DNA of 64,000 bases, taken from assembly GCA_903835235.1 (NCBI GenBank), contig CAILMF010000054.1, forward strand, positions 124,001 through 188,000, in the 5' to 3' direction. A program made the position numbers and the translations under genes. Positions 53,256 through 62,644 of this stretch are shown here, in pieces. This DNA is from an uncultured Rhodospirillales bacterium. GTDB taxonomy: Bacteria > Pseudomonadota > Alphaproteobacteria > Acetobacterales > Acetobacteraceae. The notes under the pieces were generated by a model, which did no database searches, was not told the origin of the DNA, and saw only the letters and a program-made list of their open reading frames with translations. Numbering within the stretch: the first letter of the stretch is position 1; every line of letters starts with the position of its first letter.

Positions 53256-54242
53256 TCAGACCGTGCCTTGCCAATCCGCCAGGCGGAAGCGGTAGCCGCC
53301 GCCTTCGCGGGTCAGGTGGCCATAGGCCGGGAAGGGGAAGTGATAGCCGGTCATCGCCACGCGGTCGGCGCTGAGCCGGTCGTAGATCCGGCGGCGGGTG
53401 GCTTCGGCCATGGCGGCATCGAAATCCACCACCGCGTGCCAGCCGGGGTTCAGCGCCATCGGCACCGGGCGGTTGGTGGTGTCGGCCACGTACATCAGCT
53501 GCGCGTCGCCATCGGCGATGTGATAGGCGGTGTGGCCCGGCGTATGGCCGTGCGCGGCCACGGCGCGGATGCCCGGCATCACCTCGGCATTGTCGCGGAT
53601 CACGCGGATGCGGCCGTCATACACCTGGAAGCGCCGGGCCGTATTGGCGAAGCTGGGGCGCTGGCGCTCCGGGCTGCGGCTTTCATTGCCGGCGTCGTTC
53701 CAGAACCGCCATTCGGTCTGCGGCACCACCACCTCGGCATTCGGGAAGGCGCGCAGGCCCTCGGCCGTGGTCAGGCCGCTGATGTGGTCGGCGTGGAAAT
53801 GGCTGATCACCACCGCCACCACCTTCGCCGGGTCGATGCCGGCCGCGGCCATGTTGGCGATCATCCGGCCGCGCGTGTCGGTCGGTGCCAGCGCGCCATT
53901 GCCGGCATCGAAGGCGACCAGCCCGCGGCGGGTTTCCACGAAGGTGACGTTGAACGGCACCCGCAGCCGGTCTTCCGGCTCGAAGTTGGCGCGCAGCACG
54001 GCCTGCACCTCGGCCAGCGGCTTGTTCACCACGAAGCCGTTGAGCGGGAAGCTGGCGAAGCCGTCGTTCACCGTGGTGACGTTCAGGCTGCCGACCTTGT
54101 AGCGATAGAAGCCGGGGGCCTGGGTGGCCGGCGGCGGCGGCGCGCTGGAAACCACGGCCGGCGCCTCGGCGCAGGCGGTGAGCAGGGCGGGCGCGGCCAG
54201 GGCGGCGGCGCCGGAAAGCAAGGCGGTACGGCGGTTCATCAT
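53256..54242 (-). CDS. Exported metallo-beta-lactamase-fold hydrolase, predicted lipoprotein
   Basis: A 328-aa MBL-fold protein. The N-terminus has twin Arg (NRRTALLSG) and a lipobox L-T-A-C24, so a Tat- or Sec-exported lipoprotein. Metal site: HFHADH at 148-153, then GHTPGH and a late TGYHFPFPAYGH. Resembles lactonase-type enzymes of the YtnP/AHL-lactonase group. Paralogue lies directly upstream (13-base gap). Substrate not known. Confidence 0.88.
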   Translation of the reverse strand: MMNRRTALLSGAAALAAPALLTACAEAPAVVSSAPPPPATQAPGFYRYKVGSLNVTTVNDGFASFPLNGFVVNKPLAEVQAVLRANFEPEDRLRVPFNVTFVETRRGLVAFDAGNGALAPTDTRGRMIANMAAAGIDPAKVVAVVISHFHADHISGLTTAEGLRAFPNAEVVVPQTEWRFWNDAGNESRSPERQRPSFANTARRFQVYDGRIRVIRDNAEVMPGIRAVAAHGHTPGHTAYHIADGDAQLMYVADTTNRPVPMALNPGWHAVVDFDAAMAEATRRRIYDRLSADRVAMTGYHFPFPAYGHLTREGGGYRFRLADWQGTV

Positions 54243-54255
54243 GATGCTCTCTCCT

Positions 54256-55242
54256 TCAGACCGCGCTCGACCAGTCGGCCAGGTGGAAGCGGAACCCGGC
54301 GCCGTCCTTGGCCATGTAGCCATTGGCCGGGAAGGGATAGTGGTAGCCCATCACCCGGATCCGGTCGGTCGCCACCCGGTCCAGCATGCGCTTGCGGCCG
54401 GCCTCGGCCAGCTGGGCATCGAAATCGAACACCACGTGCCAGTTCGGGTTGCGGGCGAACAGTTCCGGCCGGTTGGTCAGGTCGGCCAGGAACATCGCCT
54501 GCTCGGCGCCATCGGCGATGTGATAGCAGGTGTGGCCCGGGGTATGGCCGGGCGCTGCCGCGGCGCGGATGCCGGGCACCGCCTCGGCACCATCGGCAAT
54601 CTGGCGCACCCGGCCGGCATAGGGGGCGAAGCGGCGCTTGATGTTGGGGAAGTTGCCGCGCTGCCGCTCAGGGCTGCGGGTCACGTTGCCTTCGTCGTTC
54701 CAGAAGCTCCATTCCGCGGCCGGCACCACAACCTCGGCATTCGGGTAGGTCATCCCGGTGCCGGTCAGCAGGCCGTTGATGTGGTCGCCGTGGAAATGGC
54801 TGATGACCACATGCGTCACCTTCGTCGGGTCGATCCCGGCGGCGCGCATATTGGCCGGCAGCAGCTGGCTGGTGGGGTTGATGCCGGCGGTCCCGGTGTC
54901 CATCGCCACCAGATGGCGGCCGGTATCCACGACCATGGCGGTGAAGGGAATGGTCAGCCGCGTGGTGTTGAGGAAGCTGCCGGCCAGGGTGGCCTGCACC
55001 TCGGCCAGCTGGGCATTGGCCACGAAGCCTTCGACCGGAATGGTGAAGAAGCCGTCGTGCAGCATGGTAACGGTGAAGCTGCCGACCTTGAAGCGATAGA
55101 AGCTGGGCCCCGGCGCCGGACCGGCGGGTGCGGCCGCCGGTGCGGTCTGCGCCTGGGCCTGGCGCAGCAGCACGGGTGCGCTCAGCGGGGCCGCCAGCGC
55201 GCCAGCGCCCGCCAACAGCAGTCCACGACGTTCGATGCTCAT
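54256..55242 (-). CDS. Exported metallo-beta-lactamase-fold hydrolase
   Basis: A 328-aa paralogue of the downstream gene (more than half identical by eye). Signal peptide with ERRGLLLAGAGALAAP, likely cleaved at AQAQ-T and without a lipobox Cys. Metal site HFHGDH at 149-154, GHTPGH, MGYHYPFPANGY. GGGAGGGG precedes the ATG. Both are probably periplasmic; one soluble, one anchored. Confidence 0.88.
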   Translation of the reverse strand: MSIERRGLLLAGAGALAAPLSAPVLLRQAQAQTAPAAAPAGPAPGPSFYRFKVGSFTVTMLHDGFFTIPVEGFVANAQLAEVQATLAGSFLNTTRLTIPFTAMVVDTGRHLVAMDTGTAGINPTSQLLPANMRAAGIDPTKVTHVVISHFHGDHINGLLTGTGMTYPNAEVVVPAAEWSFWNDEGNVTRSPERQRGNFPNIKRRFAPYAGRVRQIADGAEAVPGIRAAAAPGHTPGHTCYHIADGAEQAMFLADLTNRPELFARNPNWHVVFDFDAQLAEAGRKRMLDRVATDRIRVMGYHYPFPANGYMAKDGAGFRFHLADWSSAV

Positions 55243-55293
55243 GGGGATTCCCCTCCCTGTCTGCCCGGTGGTTCGCCGCAACCGGCGCAACCG

Positions 55294-56541
55294 TTACTGG
55301 GTGAAGGCTACCACTGCTTCCAGATGCGGCGAGAAGGGGAATTGATCGATTGGCGTCGCTGCCGCCAAACGGTAACCAGCCTGGCGCAGCACCGCCGCAT
55401 CCCGCCCCAGCGCCGCCGGATTGCAGGACACGTAGATCACGCAGGGCACCCTGGCGCGGGCCAGCTGCGCCACCTGCTCGGCGGCGCCGGTGAAGGGCGG
55501 GTCCAGCACCACCACCTGGAAGACCTTGAGGTCCAGCGGCAGCAGCGGCCGACGGTCCAGGTCGCGGCATTCCGCCTGGATGCGATGGCTGCCGGCCGCC
55601 GCCTTCAGGGCCTGCACGGCCTCCGGCGAGGCCTCATAGGCGCTGACCCGGGCGTGCTGGGAGAGCGGGAAGCTCAGCGTGCCGATGCCGGCATACAGCT
55701 CCGCGATGCGGGCCTTGGGGCCGAGCTTCTTCGGCAGCGCCGCCAGCACCGCGGCGATGATGCCGGCTTCCCCGGCGGGGCTGGCCTGCAGGAAGGCGCC
55801 AGGCGCCGGCTGCACCCTGGCGCCGCTGAGCGTGATGTGGACGCTGCCCAGCTGTGCCGCCAGCTCCGGCGGGGCATTGCCGCGCGCCCAGGCGATGCGG
55901 GGCAGGCCATGGGCCTGGGCGAACTGCGCCAGGGCGGTGCGGCCGTGCTGGTCCAGCGGGCCGTCGGTGCGCAGCAACAGGTCCGGCCCGCTGTCCAGCA
56001 GGTTCAGCACCGCCGAGCCTTCCTTCTGCAAGGCGTTCACCCGGCGCAGCACCTCCCGCAGTGGCGCGAACAGCGCCACCAGCCGGGGGTCGAGGATCTC
56101 GCAGGTCTCCAGCGCCACCACCTGCTGGCTGCCGCGGGCATGGAAGCCCAGCGCCAGGCCGGCGGGGGTGCGGCGCAGCGCCAGGTCGGCCCGGCGCCGA
56201 TGCCGCAGCGGCGTGCGCACCATGGGCGCCAGCGTGACATCGGCGTAGCCGGCGCGTGAGAGGGCTTCGCTGAGCTTGGCCGATTTCCACGCGGCGTAGG
56301 GCGCGTCGGCCCAATGTTGCAGCGCGCAGGCGCCGCACTCGGAAAAATGCGGGCAGGGCGGGGTGACGCGATCCGGACTGGCGCTCAGCACCGCTTCCAG
56401 ACTGGCGCGGTTGCCCTGCATCGTCGCGCGCACGGTCTCCCCCGGCAGCGCCAGGGGCACGAAGCAGGTGCCGCCATCCGGCAGCCGGGCGATGCCGTCG
56501 CCGGCCGCGCCCATGCCGGTAATGGAGAGAATCTCAGCCAT
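55294..56541 (-). CDS. Class I SAM-dependent RNA m5U methyltransferase (RumA/TrmA-like)
   Basis: A 415-aa enzyme with an N-terminal iron-sulfur motif (C63, C69, C72 and probably the Cys of ETCEIL), SAM-binding AELYAGIGTLSFPL, DPPF and the catalytic nucleophile C373 in YVSCNPAALGRD. It methylates a uridine in 23S rRNA or tRNA; the exact site cannot be told. No TRAM domain is complete. Overlaps the DUF2721 gene by eight bases. Confidence 0.9.
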   Translation of the reverse strand: MAEILSITGMGAAGDGIARLPDGGTCFVPLALPGETVRATMQGNRASLEAVLSASPDRVTPPCPHFSECGACALQHWADAPYAAWKSAKLSEALSRAGYADVTLAPMVRTPLRHRRRADLALRRTPAGLALGFHARGSQQVVALETCEILDPRLVALFAPLREVLRRVNALQKEGSAVLNLLDSGPDLLLRTDGPLDQHGRTALAQFAQAHGLPRIAWARGNAPPELAAQLGSVHITLSGARVQPAPGAFLQASPAGEAGIIAAVLAALPKKLGPKARIAELYAGIGTLSFPLSQHARVSAYEASPEAVQALKAAAGSHRIQAECRDLDRRPLLPLDLKVFQVVVLDPPFTGAAEQVAQLARARVPCVIYVSCNPAALGRDAAVLRQAGYRLAAATPIDQFPFSPHLEAVVAFTQ

Positions 56542-56965
56542 TCTGGCCCAATGGCAGGTGGCGCGCCGCCAGGCGAACCTCGGCGAAGAAGCAGAGCAGG
56601 GCTGCGATCAGCGCCACCATCGCCACCAGCAGCAGGCCGGCGATGACGAAGGCCGCCAGCAGCTCCAGCACCAGGCCAACGAAGGAGGCGACGATGACCA
56701 GGCACATCAGGATCGCGGCCAGCACGCACAGGCCGATGGCCAGGTTGAGCCAATGCGCCCGCCGTGCCAGGGCTTGGCGTTCACCCGGCAACACCTCGGC
56801 CCCGCCATCACGGATGTCGCGCTCGCGGTCGATCAGCCGGCCCAGTCGCTGGGTCAGGACGTTCAGCGCGGCGAACAGCGAGGTCAGCAGGAAGGCCGGC
56901 CCGATGGCCAGCATGATGGCATGCTCGATGCCCTGGACATCGCCAGCATCGAACATGCCAAGCAT
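56534..56965 (-). CDS. DUF2721 family membrane protein
   Basis: A 143-aa protein with three helices (about residues 15-38, 73-95 and 97-125) and a cytosolic loop with RLGRLIDRERDIR, the DUF2721 signature. Function unknown. It begins three bases after the glutaryl-CoA dehydrogenase stop, so the three minus-strand genes are a unit. Confidence 0.82.
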   Translation of the reverse strand: MLGMFDAGDVQGIEHAIMLAIGPAFLLTSLFAALNVLTQRLGRLIDRERDIRDGGAEVLPGERQALARRAHWLNLAIGLCVLAAILMCLVIVASFVGLVLELLAAFVIAGLLLVAMVALIAALLCFFAEVRLAARHLPLGQNG

Positions 56966-56968
56966 GGG

Positions 56969-58162
56969 CTAGTTGCCAAACGCGTTGAGGCCCGTGATCG
57001 CCCGGCCGAGGATCAGCGCATGGACGTCATGCGTGCCCTCATAGGTGTTCACCGTCTCCAGGTTCATCACGTGGCGGATGACATGGTACTCGTCGACGAT
57101 GCCATTGCCGCCATGCATGTCGCGGGCGACGCGGGCGATATCCAGCGCCTTGCCGCAGTTGTTGCGCTTGACCAGGCTGATCATCTCCGGCGCCACCTTG
57201 CCTTCGTCGAACAAGCGGCCGACGCGCAGCACGGCATGCAGGCCGAGGGTGATCTCGGTCTCCATGTCCGCCAGCTTCTTCTGGATCAGCTGGGTCTGCG
57301 CGAGGGGACGGCCGAACATCTTGCGGTTCAGCGTGTACTCACGCGCCGCCGCGAAGCAGAATTCCGCCGCGCCCATGGCGCCCCAGGCAATGCCGTAGCG
57401 GGCGCGGTTGAGGCAGGAGAACGGCGCCGCCAGGCTCTTAACCAGCGGCAGGCGGTTCGCCTCGGGGACGAAGACCTCGTCCATCATGATCATGCCGGTG
57501 ATGCTGGCGCGCAGGCTGAACTTGCCCTCGATCTTGGGGAAGGTCAGGCCCTTCATGCCGCGTTCCAGGATGAAGCCGCGCAGCGTGCCCTCATCATCCT
57601 TGGCCCAGACCACCGCGATATCGGCGATCGGCGCGTTGGTGATCCAGGTCTTGCTGCCGCTGACCAGGTAACCGCCATCCACCTTCTTCGCCCGCGTCCG
57701 CATGGAGGACGGATCGGAGCCGGCATCAGGCTCGGTCAGGCCGAAGCAGCCGACGAAATCGCCCGTACGCAGCTTGGGCAGGAACTTTTCCTTCTGTTCG
57801 TCCGAGCCATAGGCGTGGATCGGGAACATCACCAGCGAGGACTGCACGCTGAACGCGCTGCGATAGCCGCTGTCGACCCGCTCGACCTCGCGCGCCATCA
57901 GCCCGTAGGAAACGTACGAGACGCCAGCGCAGCCATAGCCTTCCAGGGTCGCGCCCAGGAAGCCCATCTCGCCGAAGGCGTTCATGATGCTGCGGTCGAA
58001 GGTCTCGTGCCGGTTGGCCATCAGCACGCCGGGCTGCAGCCGTTCCTGGCAGAACTGGCGCGCGGCGTCCTGGATCATCCGCTCGTCTTCGGTGAGCACG
58101 TCATCCAGGAGGAGCGCATCCTCCCACTTGAAGGTCGCAAGGCTGCGCTGCGGTCCGGCCAC
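56969..58162 (-). CDS. gcdH: Glutaryl-CoA dehydrogenase
   Basis: A 397-aa acyl-CoA dehydrogenase from GTG 58162 (AGGAGAG upstream). Hallmarks of the glutaryl-CoA group: [49 protein letters not shown] and the catalytic E375 in [16 protein letters not shown]. Converts glutaryl-CoA to crotonyl-CoA in lysine/tryptophan breakdown. No CoA transferase next to it. Confidence 0.93.
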   Translation of the reverse strand: MAGPQRSLATFKWEDALLLDDVLTEDERMIQDAARQFCQERLQPGVLMANRHETFDRSIMNAFGEMGFLGATLEGYGCAGVSYVSYGLMAREVERVDSGYRSAFSVQSSLVMFPIHAYGSDEQKEKFLPKLRTGDFVGCFGLTEPDAGSDPSSMRTRAKKVDGGYLVSGSKTWITNAPIADIAVVWAKDDEGTLRGFILERGMKGLTFPKIEGKFSLRASITGMIMMDEVFVPEANRLPLVKSLAAPFSCLNRARYGIAWGAMGAAEFCFAAAREYTLNRKMFGRPLAQTQLIQKKLADMETEITLGLHAVLRVGRLFDEGKVAPEMISLVKRNNCGKALDIARVARDMHGGNGIVDEYHVIRHVMNLETVNTYEGTHDVHALILGRAITGLNAFGN

Positions 58163-58179
58163 GGTGGTGCTCTCCTATG

Positions 58180-58201
58180 CGGGGGCGTCACCGCGCCCCC
58201 G
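58180..58201 (-). terminator. Hairpin after the DEAD-box helicase gene
   Basis: CGGGGGCG (58180-58187) pairs with CGCCCCCG (58194-58201), 6-base loop, 36 bases after the helicase stop and before the gcdH start. No T tract. Confidence 0.45.
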
Positions 58202-58236
58202 TCCTTACTTGGTGCTGATGCCCAGGCCTGAAAGGC

Positions 58237-60387
58237 TCAGGCGGCTTCCTGCTCGCGCTCGGCGTCGATCTCGGCCTGGCTCTCCTTCCGCGGGCGCGGA
58301 ATGGGGATCAGCATGAAGGCCGGCACCTGGTCGCCGAAGCCCTGCACGGTCGGGCCCAGGTCGTCACGGTCCCGGCGACGGAACTCCTCGCGCCGCGGCC
58401 GGTCGTCACGGGGGCGGTCGTCACGCGGCCGATCATCACGGCGCGGCGCATCGGCGCGGAACTCGCTGCGCGGACGCTCTTCCCGCGGACGATCGTCACG
58501 GGGCCGGTCCTCGCGCGGCCGATCCTCACGCGGACGGTCGTCGCGGCGCGGGCGGTCATCCCGCGGCCGATCATCCCGGCGCGGCCGGTCGTCGCGACGC
58601 GGGCGTTCGTCGCGGGCGGCGCGTGCCTCGCGCGGTGCTTCCTCACGCGGCGCGCGGGTCGCGTCCTCGCGCCGGGCCCCGGCGGCCTCGTCACGCGGGC
58701 CGCGGCCCTCACCACGGCGGCCCTCGTCACGGCCACGGCCACCACCACGGCCATCACGCCGGGCGCCATCGCGACCACCACCGTCGCGGCCACCACGGGC
58801 CGGGCCACCCCGGCCACGGCCACGCGGCCGTGCGGCGGCGGCGGCCAACTCTTCCTCCGAGACGACATCCAATCCCTCGATCGCGATGCGCGGGATCGGC
58901 TTGCCGGTCAGCTTCTCGATCGCCTGCACCGACTTCACGTCATCCGCGGTGGCGATGCTGTAGGCGCGGCCTTCGCGGCCGGCGCGGCCGGTGCGGCCGA
59001 TGCGGTGGACATAGTCCTCGGCGTGGAACGGCACGTCGAAGTTGAAGACGTGACTCAGCCCGCCGATATCCAGGCCGCGGGCGGCGACGTCCGAGCAGAC
59101 CAGCAGCTGCAACTCGTTGTTCTTGAACTTGGTCAGTGTGGCGAAGCGGGTCGACTGATCCATGTCGCCATGCAGTGCACCAACAGAAAAGTCGTGCCGC
59201 TTCAGCGACTTGTAGAGGATGTCGACCTCGATCTTGCGGTTGCAGAAGATCAGCGCGTTCTGCACCGGCTCGGCCCGCAGCAGGCGGCGCAGCGCCTCCC
59301 GCTTCTCGCGGTCGCCGACATAGACCAGGCCGGCGGTGATGGTGGTGGCGACGCTTGCCGGGGCCGAGACGCTGATCTCCCGCGGGTTCTGCAGGAAGGC
59401 ATCGGCCAGCTTGCGGATTTCCGGCGCCATGGTGGCGCTGAAGAACAGCGTCTGGCGCAGCGGCGGCAGCATGGCCACAATCCGCTCGACATCGGGGATG
59501 AAGCCCATGTCCAGCATGCGGTCGGCTTCGTCGATGACCAGCAGCTTGCAGTCGGCCATCAGGATCCGGCCGCGGTCGAACAGGTCCATCAGGCGGCCCG
59601 GCGTGGCAATGAGGACGTCGACGCCCTTTTCCAGCACCTCGCGCTGGTCGTTCATGCTCTCGCCGCCGATCAGCAGCGCGCAGGACAGGTTCAGGTGCTT
59701 GCCGTACTTGACGAAGTTCTCGGCCACCTGCAGCGCCAGCTCGCGCGTCGGCTCCAGGATCAGGCTGCGCGGCATGCGCGCCTTGGCCCGGCTGCCGGTC
59801 AGGATGTCGAGCATCGGCAGCACGAAGCTGGCGGTCTTGCCGGTGCCGGTCTGGGCGCAGCCCAGCACGTCGCGGCCCATCAGCACCACCGGGATGGCCT
59901 GTTCCTGGATCGGCGTCGGGTGGGTGTAGCCGGATTCGGTCACCGCCTGGACGATTTCCTCGGACAGGCCGAGATCGGCGAAGGTGGTCCGCGGCGCGGC
60001 CTCCGCTTCTTCCTCGTCGTCGAAATCGTCGTCCCCGGCCTCGGTGTCCTCGACCTCGGTGTCCTCGGCCTCGTCTTCGCCCGCCTCATCGTCGCCGGCG
60101 TCGTCATCGTCGTCGCTGGCGTCGTCGTCCTCGGGCTCGTCGCCGTCCTCAGGCTCGTCGCCGTCCTCGGCGCCGTCATCCGAAGGGGCTGCCGCTTCCG
60201 CCGCGATGGGCTCTACCGCGGCATGCTCTTCCACGGCCGCGGCCGGTACAACCGCTTCGGGCGCGTCCGGTTCGGGTGCGGCAACGGGCGCACCGGCCTC
60301 GGCAACAACGGGCATCGCCGTCGCCTGGGTCTCCGTGTGGTCGGTATCGGCCGCCGGGGGGGCAGTCCGCTCAGGGGTATCGTTCAA
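58237..60387 (-). CDS. DEAD-box RNA helicase with acidic N-tail and Arg/Asp-rich C-tail
   Basis: A 716-aa helicase. Residues 1-131 are an Ala/Glu/Asp-rich tail with almost pure acid from 70 to 128. Core: Q-motif THPTPIQEQAIP, AQTGTGKT (178-185), PTRELA, TPGR, D286-E-A-D289, SAT (317-319), ARGLDI and HRIGRTGR (461-468). From about 521 to 690 is a disordered RGG/RRDDRPRDD-type tail. The start is TTG 60387 with GAAGGA upstream; ATG 60315 is possible. Likely role in ribosome assembly, RNA decay or cold response. Confidence 0.93.
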   Translation of the reverse strand: MNDTPERTAPPAADTDHTETQATAMPVVAEAGAPVAAPEPDAPEAVVPAAAVEEHAAVEPIAAEAAAPSDDGAEDGDEPEDGDEPEDDDASDDDDDAGDDEAGEDEAEDTEVEDTEAGDDDFDDEEEAEAAPRTTFADLGLSEEIVQAVTESGYTHPTPIQEQAIPVVLMGRDVLGCAQTGTGKTASFVLPMLDILTGSRAKARMPRSLILEPTRELALQVAENFVKYGKHLNLSCALLIGGESMNDQREVLEKGVDVLIATPGRLMDLFDRGRILMADCKLLVIDEADRMLDMGFIPDVERIVAMLPPLRQTLFFSATMAPEIRKLADAFLQNPREISVSAPASVATTITAGLVYVGDREKREALRRLLRAEPVQNALIFCNRKIEVDILYKSLKRHDFSVGALHGDMDQSTRFATLTKFKNNELQLLVCSDVAARGLDIGGLSHVFNFDVPFHAEDYVHRIGRTGRAGREGRAYSIATADDVKSVQAIEKLTGKPIPRIAIEGLDVVSEEELAAAAARPRGRGRGGPARGGRDGGGRDGARRDGRGGGRGRDEGRRGEGRGPRDEAAGARREDATRAPREEAPREARAARDERPRRDDRPRRDDRPRDDRPRRDDRPREDRPREDRPRDDRPREERPRSEFRADAPRRDDRPRDDRPRDDRPRREEFRRRDRDDLGPTVQGFGDQVPAFMLIPIPRPRKESQAEIDAEREQEAA

Positions 60388-60675
60388 GCGCTATCGGTTC
60401 CTTCGCCGGGTCGGCGGTTGGGCCCGGTATGTTGTCCAGTGGGCGTCAAGCGCCCCCATCACCGCCCGCCGGCCATACCCTTGGGGGCAGCCGTTCCAGG
60501 TCCGCCGGCCATATGCGCCGCCGGCCCGATGAAATCAAGCTGTTCCGCCGATTCCCGCGCGCTTCGACCCGCCGGCGTTGCAGCCCGGCCATGCCGCAGG
60601 AGCAGGACATGCTCGACGCCGGGTGACCGAAGGCGCAGGATGCCCCTGGCTTATGCAGGCCACGGGGAAAACATC

Positions 60676-61173
60676 ATGCGTCGCTTGTTGCTGGCAGGCT
60701 TGGCTGGGCTGGCGGTACTGGCCATGGCGGCGGAACCGGCGGAGGCCCGCCGCGGCGGCGGTGGCCATGGCGGCGGCGGGCGCGGATGGGGCCGGGTTGG
60801 CATCGGCGTCGGGGTTGGCTTTGGCGCGGCGCTGGCCTATCGCGGCTGGTATGGCGGCTATCCCGGCTATTACCCCGGCTATGCCTACCCCTATGGCCCC
60901 ACGCCGGCGCCGATCTACTACGGCCCCGCCTATGACGGCCCGGCCTATCCCGACCCGATCGGCGCCGCGCCGCCGCAACGCCCGGGCCTTCCTGCGCCCC
61001 CCGTCGCCGCCCCGGTTGCCGCCGCCAAGCCGGCGCCGACCGAAGCGCGGATGTGTCGTGCCTCGATGCAGGCGATCCAGGTGAGTTGCCGGCTGACCCA
61101 GCCCACCCCACTCGGCGCCGGCTGCGGCTGCCCGAGCAACATGGGCATGCTGGTAGGGCAGGCATCCCCCTAG
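60676..61173 (+). CDS. Glycine/tyrosine-rich exported protein
   Basis: A 165-aa protein with a signal peptide (RRLLLAGLAGLAVLAMAAEPAEA, cleavage about residue 24), a Gly-rich segment, a hydrophobic glycine-zipper-like stretch (VGIGVGVGFGAALAY), Gly/Tyr/Pro repeats (YGGYPGYYPGYAYPYG) and a C-terminal domain with four Cys. Probably periplasmic or outer-membrane associated. Function unknown. Confidence 0.7.
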   Translation: MRRLLLAGLAGLAVLAMAAEPAEARRGGGGHGGGGRGWGRVGIGVGVGFGAALAYRGWYGGYPGYYPGYAYPYGPTPAPIYYGPAYDGPAYPDPIGAAPPQRPGLPAPPVAAPVAAAKPAPTEARMCRASMQAIQVSCRLTQPTPLGAGCGCPSNMGMLVGQASP

Positions 61174-61188
61174 AGTATGTCGGGCGCA

Positions 61189-61214
61189 GACAGAAGCGCC
61201 TGGCAGCCTCCGGC
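61189..61214. repeat. Conserved-loop hairpin, inverted copy of 29631-29654
   Basis: GTCGGGCG / CGCCTGGC arms around CAGACAGAAG. In reverse complement it matches the hairpin after the CoA-transferase gene, with nine of ten loop bases identical. It begins 16 bases after the stop of the Gly-rich protein gene. Confidence 0.5.
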
Positions 61215-61324
61215 TCTTTGTTTTGTCGTGTGACCTATCTCCGGCGTTTCCGCCTGCGACGATCACACTCGAGCCTTGCATCGGTTGGCTGCGGCATGCT
61301 TCCCGAAACAACGGGAGGAACACC

Positions 61325-62545
61325 ATGCCCATCAGCCGCCGCGCCACGCTTCTGTCCGCCGGCGCCCTGGCCCTGCCGGCCGGCGCACGCGCCCAAAGCC
61401 GGCCGATCCGCATCGGCGTGCTGGCCGATTATTCCGGCCCCTTCAGCAACAGCTCCGGCCCCACCTCCACCGTCTGCGCCAACCAGGCGCTGATCGACCT
61501 CGGCGTGGCAACGCGCGGGCTGGCGGTGGAGGTGATCCAGGCCGACCACCAGAACAAGCCGGACGTCGCCCTCGCCCTGGTGCGCCGCTGGTTCGACCAG
61601 GATGGCGTGGACATGGTGACCGAGGTCAACAACTCCGCCATCGCCCTTGGCGTGGCGCAGCTGGCCCGGGAAAAGGACAAGGTGCTGCTGGCCACCGGCG
61701 CCGCCTCCTCGGCGCTGACCGCCGAGCAATGCACGCCCAACATGATCCACTGGAGCTACGACACCTGGATGATGGCCCATGCCGTCGGCAAGGCCACGGT
61801 GCAGGCCGGCGGTGACAGCTGGTTCTTCATCACCTCGGATTTCGGCTTCGGCCACCAGATGGAGCGCGACACCAGCCGCTTCGTCACCGAAGGCGGCGGC
61901 CGCGTGTTGGGTGGGGTGAAGGTGCCGCTGGGCACCACGGAGTTCAGCAGCTATCTGGTGCAGGCCCAGGCATCGCGCGCCAAGGTGGTCGGGCTGTGCC
62001 TGGCCGGGCTGGACATGGTCAACGGCATCAAGCAGGCGCAGGAATTCGGCCTGCCGCGCCGTGGCCAGCAGCTGGCGGCGCCCTTCCTGTTCATCACGGA
62101 TGTCCACGCGCTGGGGCTGGATGCCGCGCAGGGGCTGCGCAACACGGAAGTGTTCTATTGGGACCTGAACGCCCGCACCCGCGCCTTCACCGACCGGGTG
62201 CGGCCGAAGGCGCCGACCAACTGGCCGAATGGCGAGCATGCCGGCACCTATTCCGCTGTCACGCACTACCTGAAGGTGGCGCTGGAACTGGGCGCCGCCC
62301 GCACCAAGGCCAGCGGGCTGGAGGTGGTGAACCGCATGAAGGCCATGCCAACCGATGACGACGCGCTGGGCCAGGGCCGCATCCGCGAGGATGGCCGCAA
62401 GATCCACCCGACCTATCTGTTCGAGGTGAAGCGCCCGGCCGAAAGCCGCGGCCCCTGGGACTACATGAAACTGGTCGGCACCGTGCCGATGGAGGAAGCC
62501 TTCCGCCCGCTGGCCGAGGGCAATTGCCCGCTGGTGCGGCGCTGA
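61325..62545 (+). CDS. ABC transporter substrate-binding protein, branched-chain amino acid type
   Basis: A 406-aa periplasmic receptor of the Peripla_BP_6/LivJ type. Twin-Arg signal (ISRRATLLSAGALALPAGARA), then IRIGVLADYSGPFSNSSGP, VEVIQADHQNKPDVAL, WFFITSDFGFGHQMERD and a C-terminal lobe. GGGAGGA precedes ATG 61325. No permease or ATPase genes are in the window, so it is an orphan or acts with a remote system. Ligand may be an aromatic or branched acid. Confidence 0.92.
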   Translation: MPISRRATLLSAGALALPAGARAQSRPIRIGVLADYSGPFSNSSGPTSTVCANQALIDLGVATRGLAVEVIQADHQNKPDVALALVRRWFDQDGVDMVTEVNNSAIALGVAQLAREKDKVLLATGAASSALTAEQCTPNMIHWSYDTWMMAHAVGKATVQAGGDSWFFITSDFGFGHQMERDTSRFVTEGGGRVLGGVKVPLGTTEFSSYLVQAQASRAKVVGLCLAGLDMVNGIKQAQEFGLPRRGQQLAAPFLFITDVHALGLDAAQGLRNTEVFYWDLNARTRAFTDRVRPKAPTNWPNGEHAGTYSAVTHYLKVALELGAARTKASGLEVVNRMKAMPTDDDALGQGRIREDGRKIHPTYLFEVKRPAESRGPWDYMKLVGTVPMEEAFRPLAEGNCPLVRR

Positions 62546-62548
62546 AGT

Positions 62549-62634
62549 GTGATCGCTCCTGACTGAAGCGCTCACGCTCCTGGCCTTGTTATATGAGAGA
62601 CTGATGCATGGCTTACGGCGCTTCCGCCTAAGCC
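62549..62634. terminator. Hairpins between convergent genes
   Basis: GGCTTA(C)GGCG-CTTC-CGCCTAAGCC (62610-62634) is a 10-bp stem with a bulged C, eleven bases from the patatin stop. 62549-62570 resembles, in reverse orientation, the hairpin sequence at 35709-35725 with its flank. Confidence 0.45.
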
Positions 62635-62644
62635 GATCAGCCTG

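Noticed and set aside
58380-58620. Repeat series that could look like a CRISPR array or VNTR
   Set aside because: It is the in-frame codon repetition of the Arg/Asp-rich helicase tail; units vary and there are no spacers.
60388-60675. Intergenic region before the Gly-rich protein
   Set aside because: It contains repeated GCCGGCCAT words but no hairpin, open frame or promoter that I could defend.
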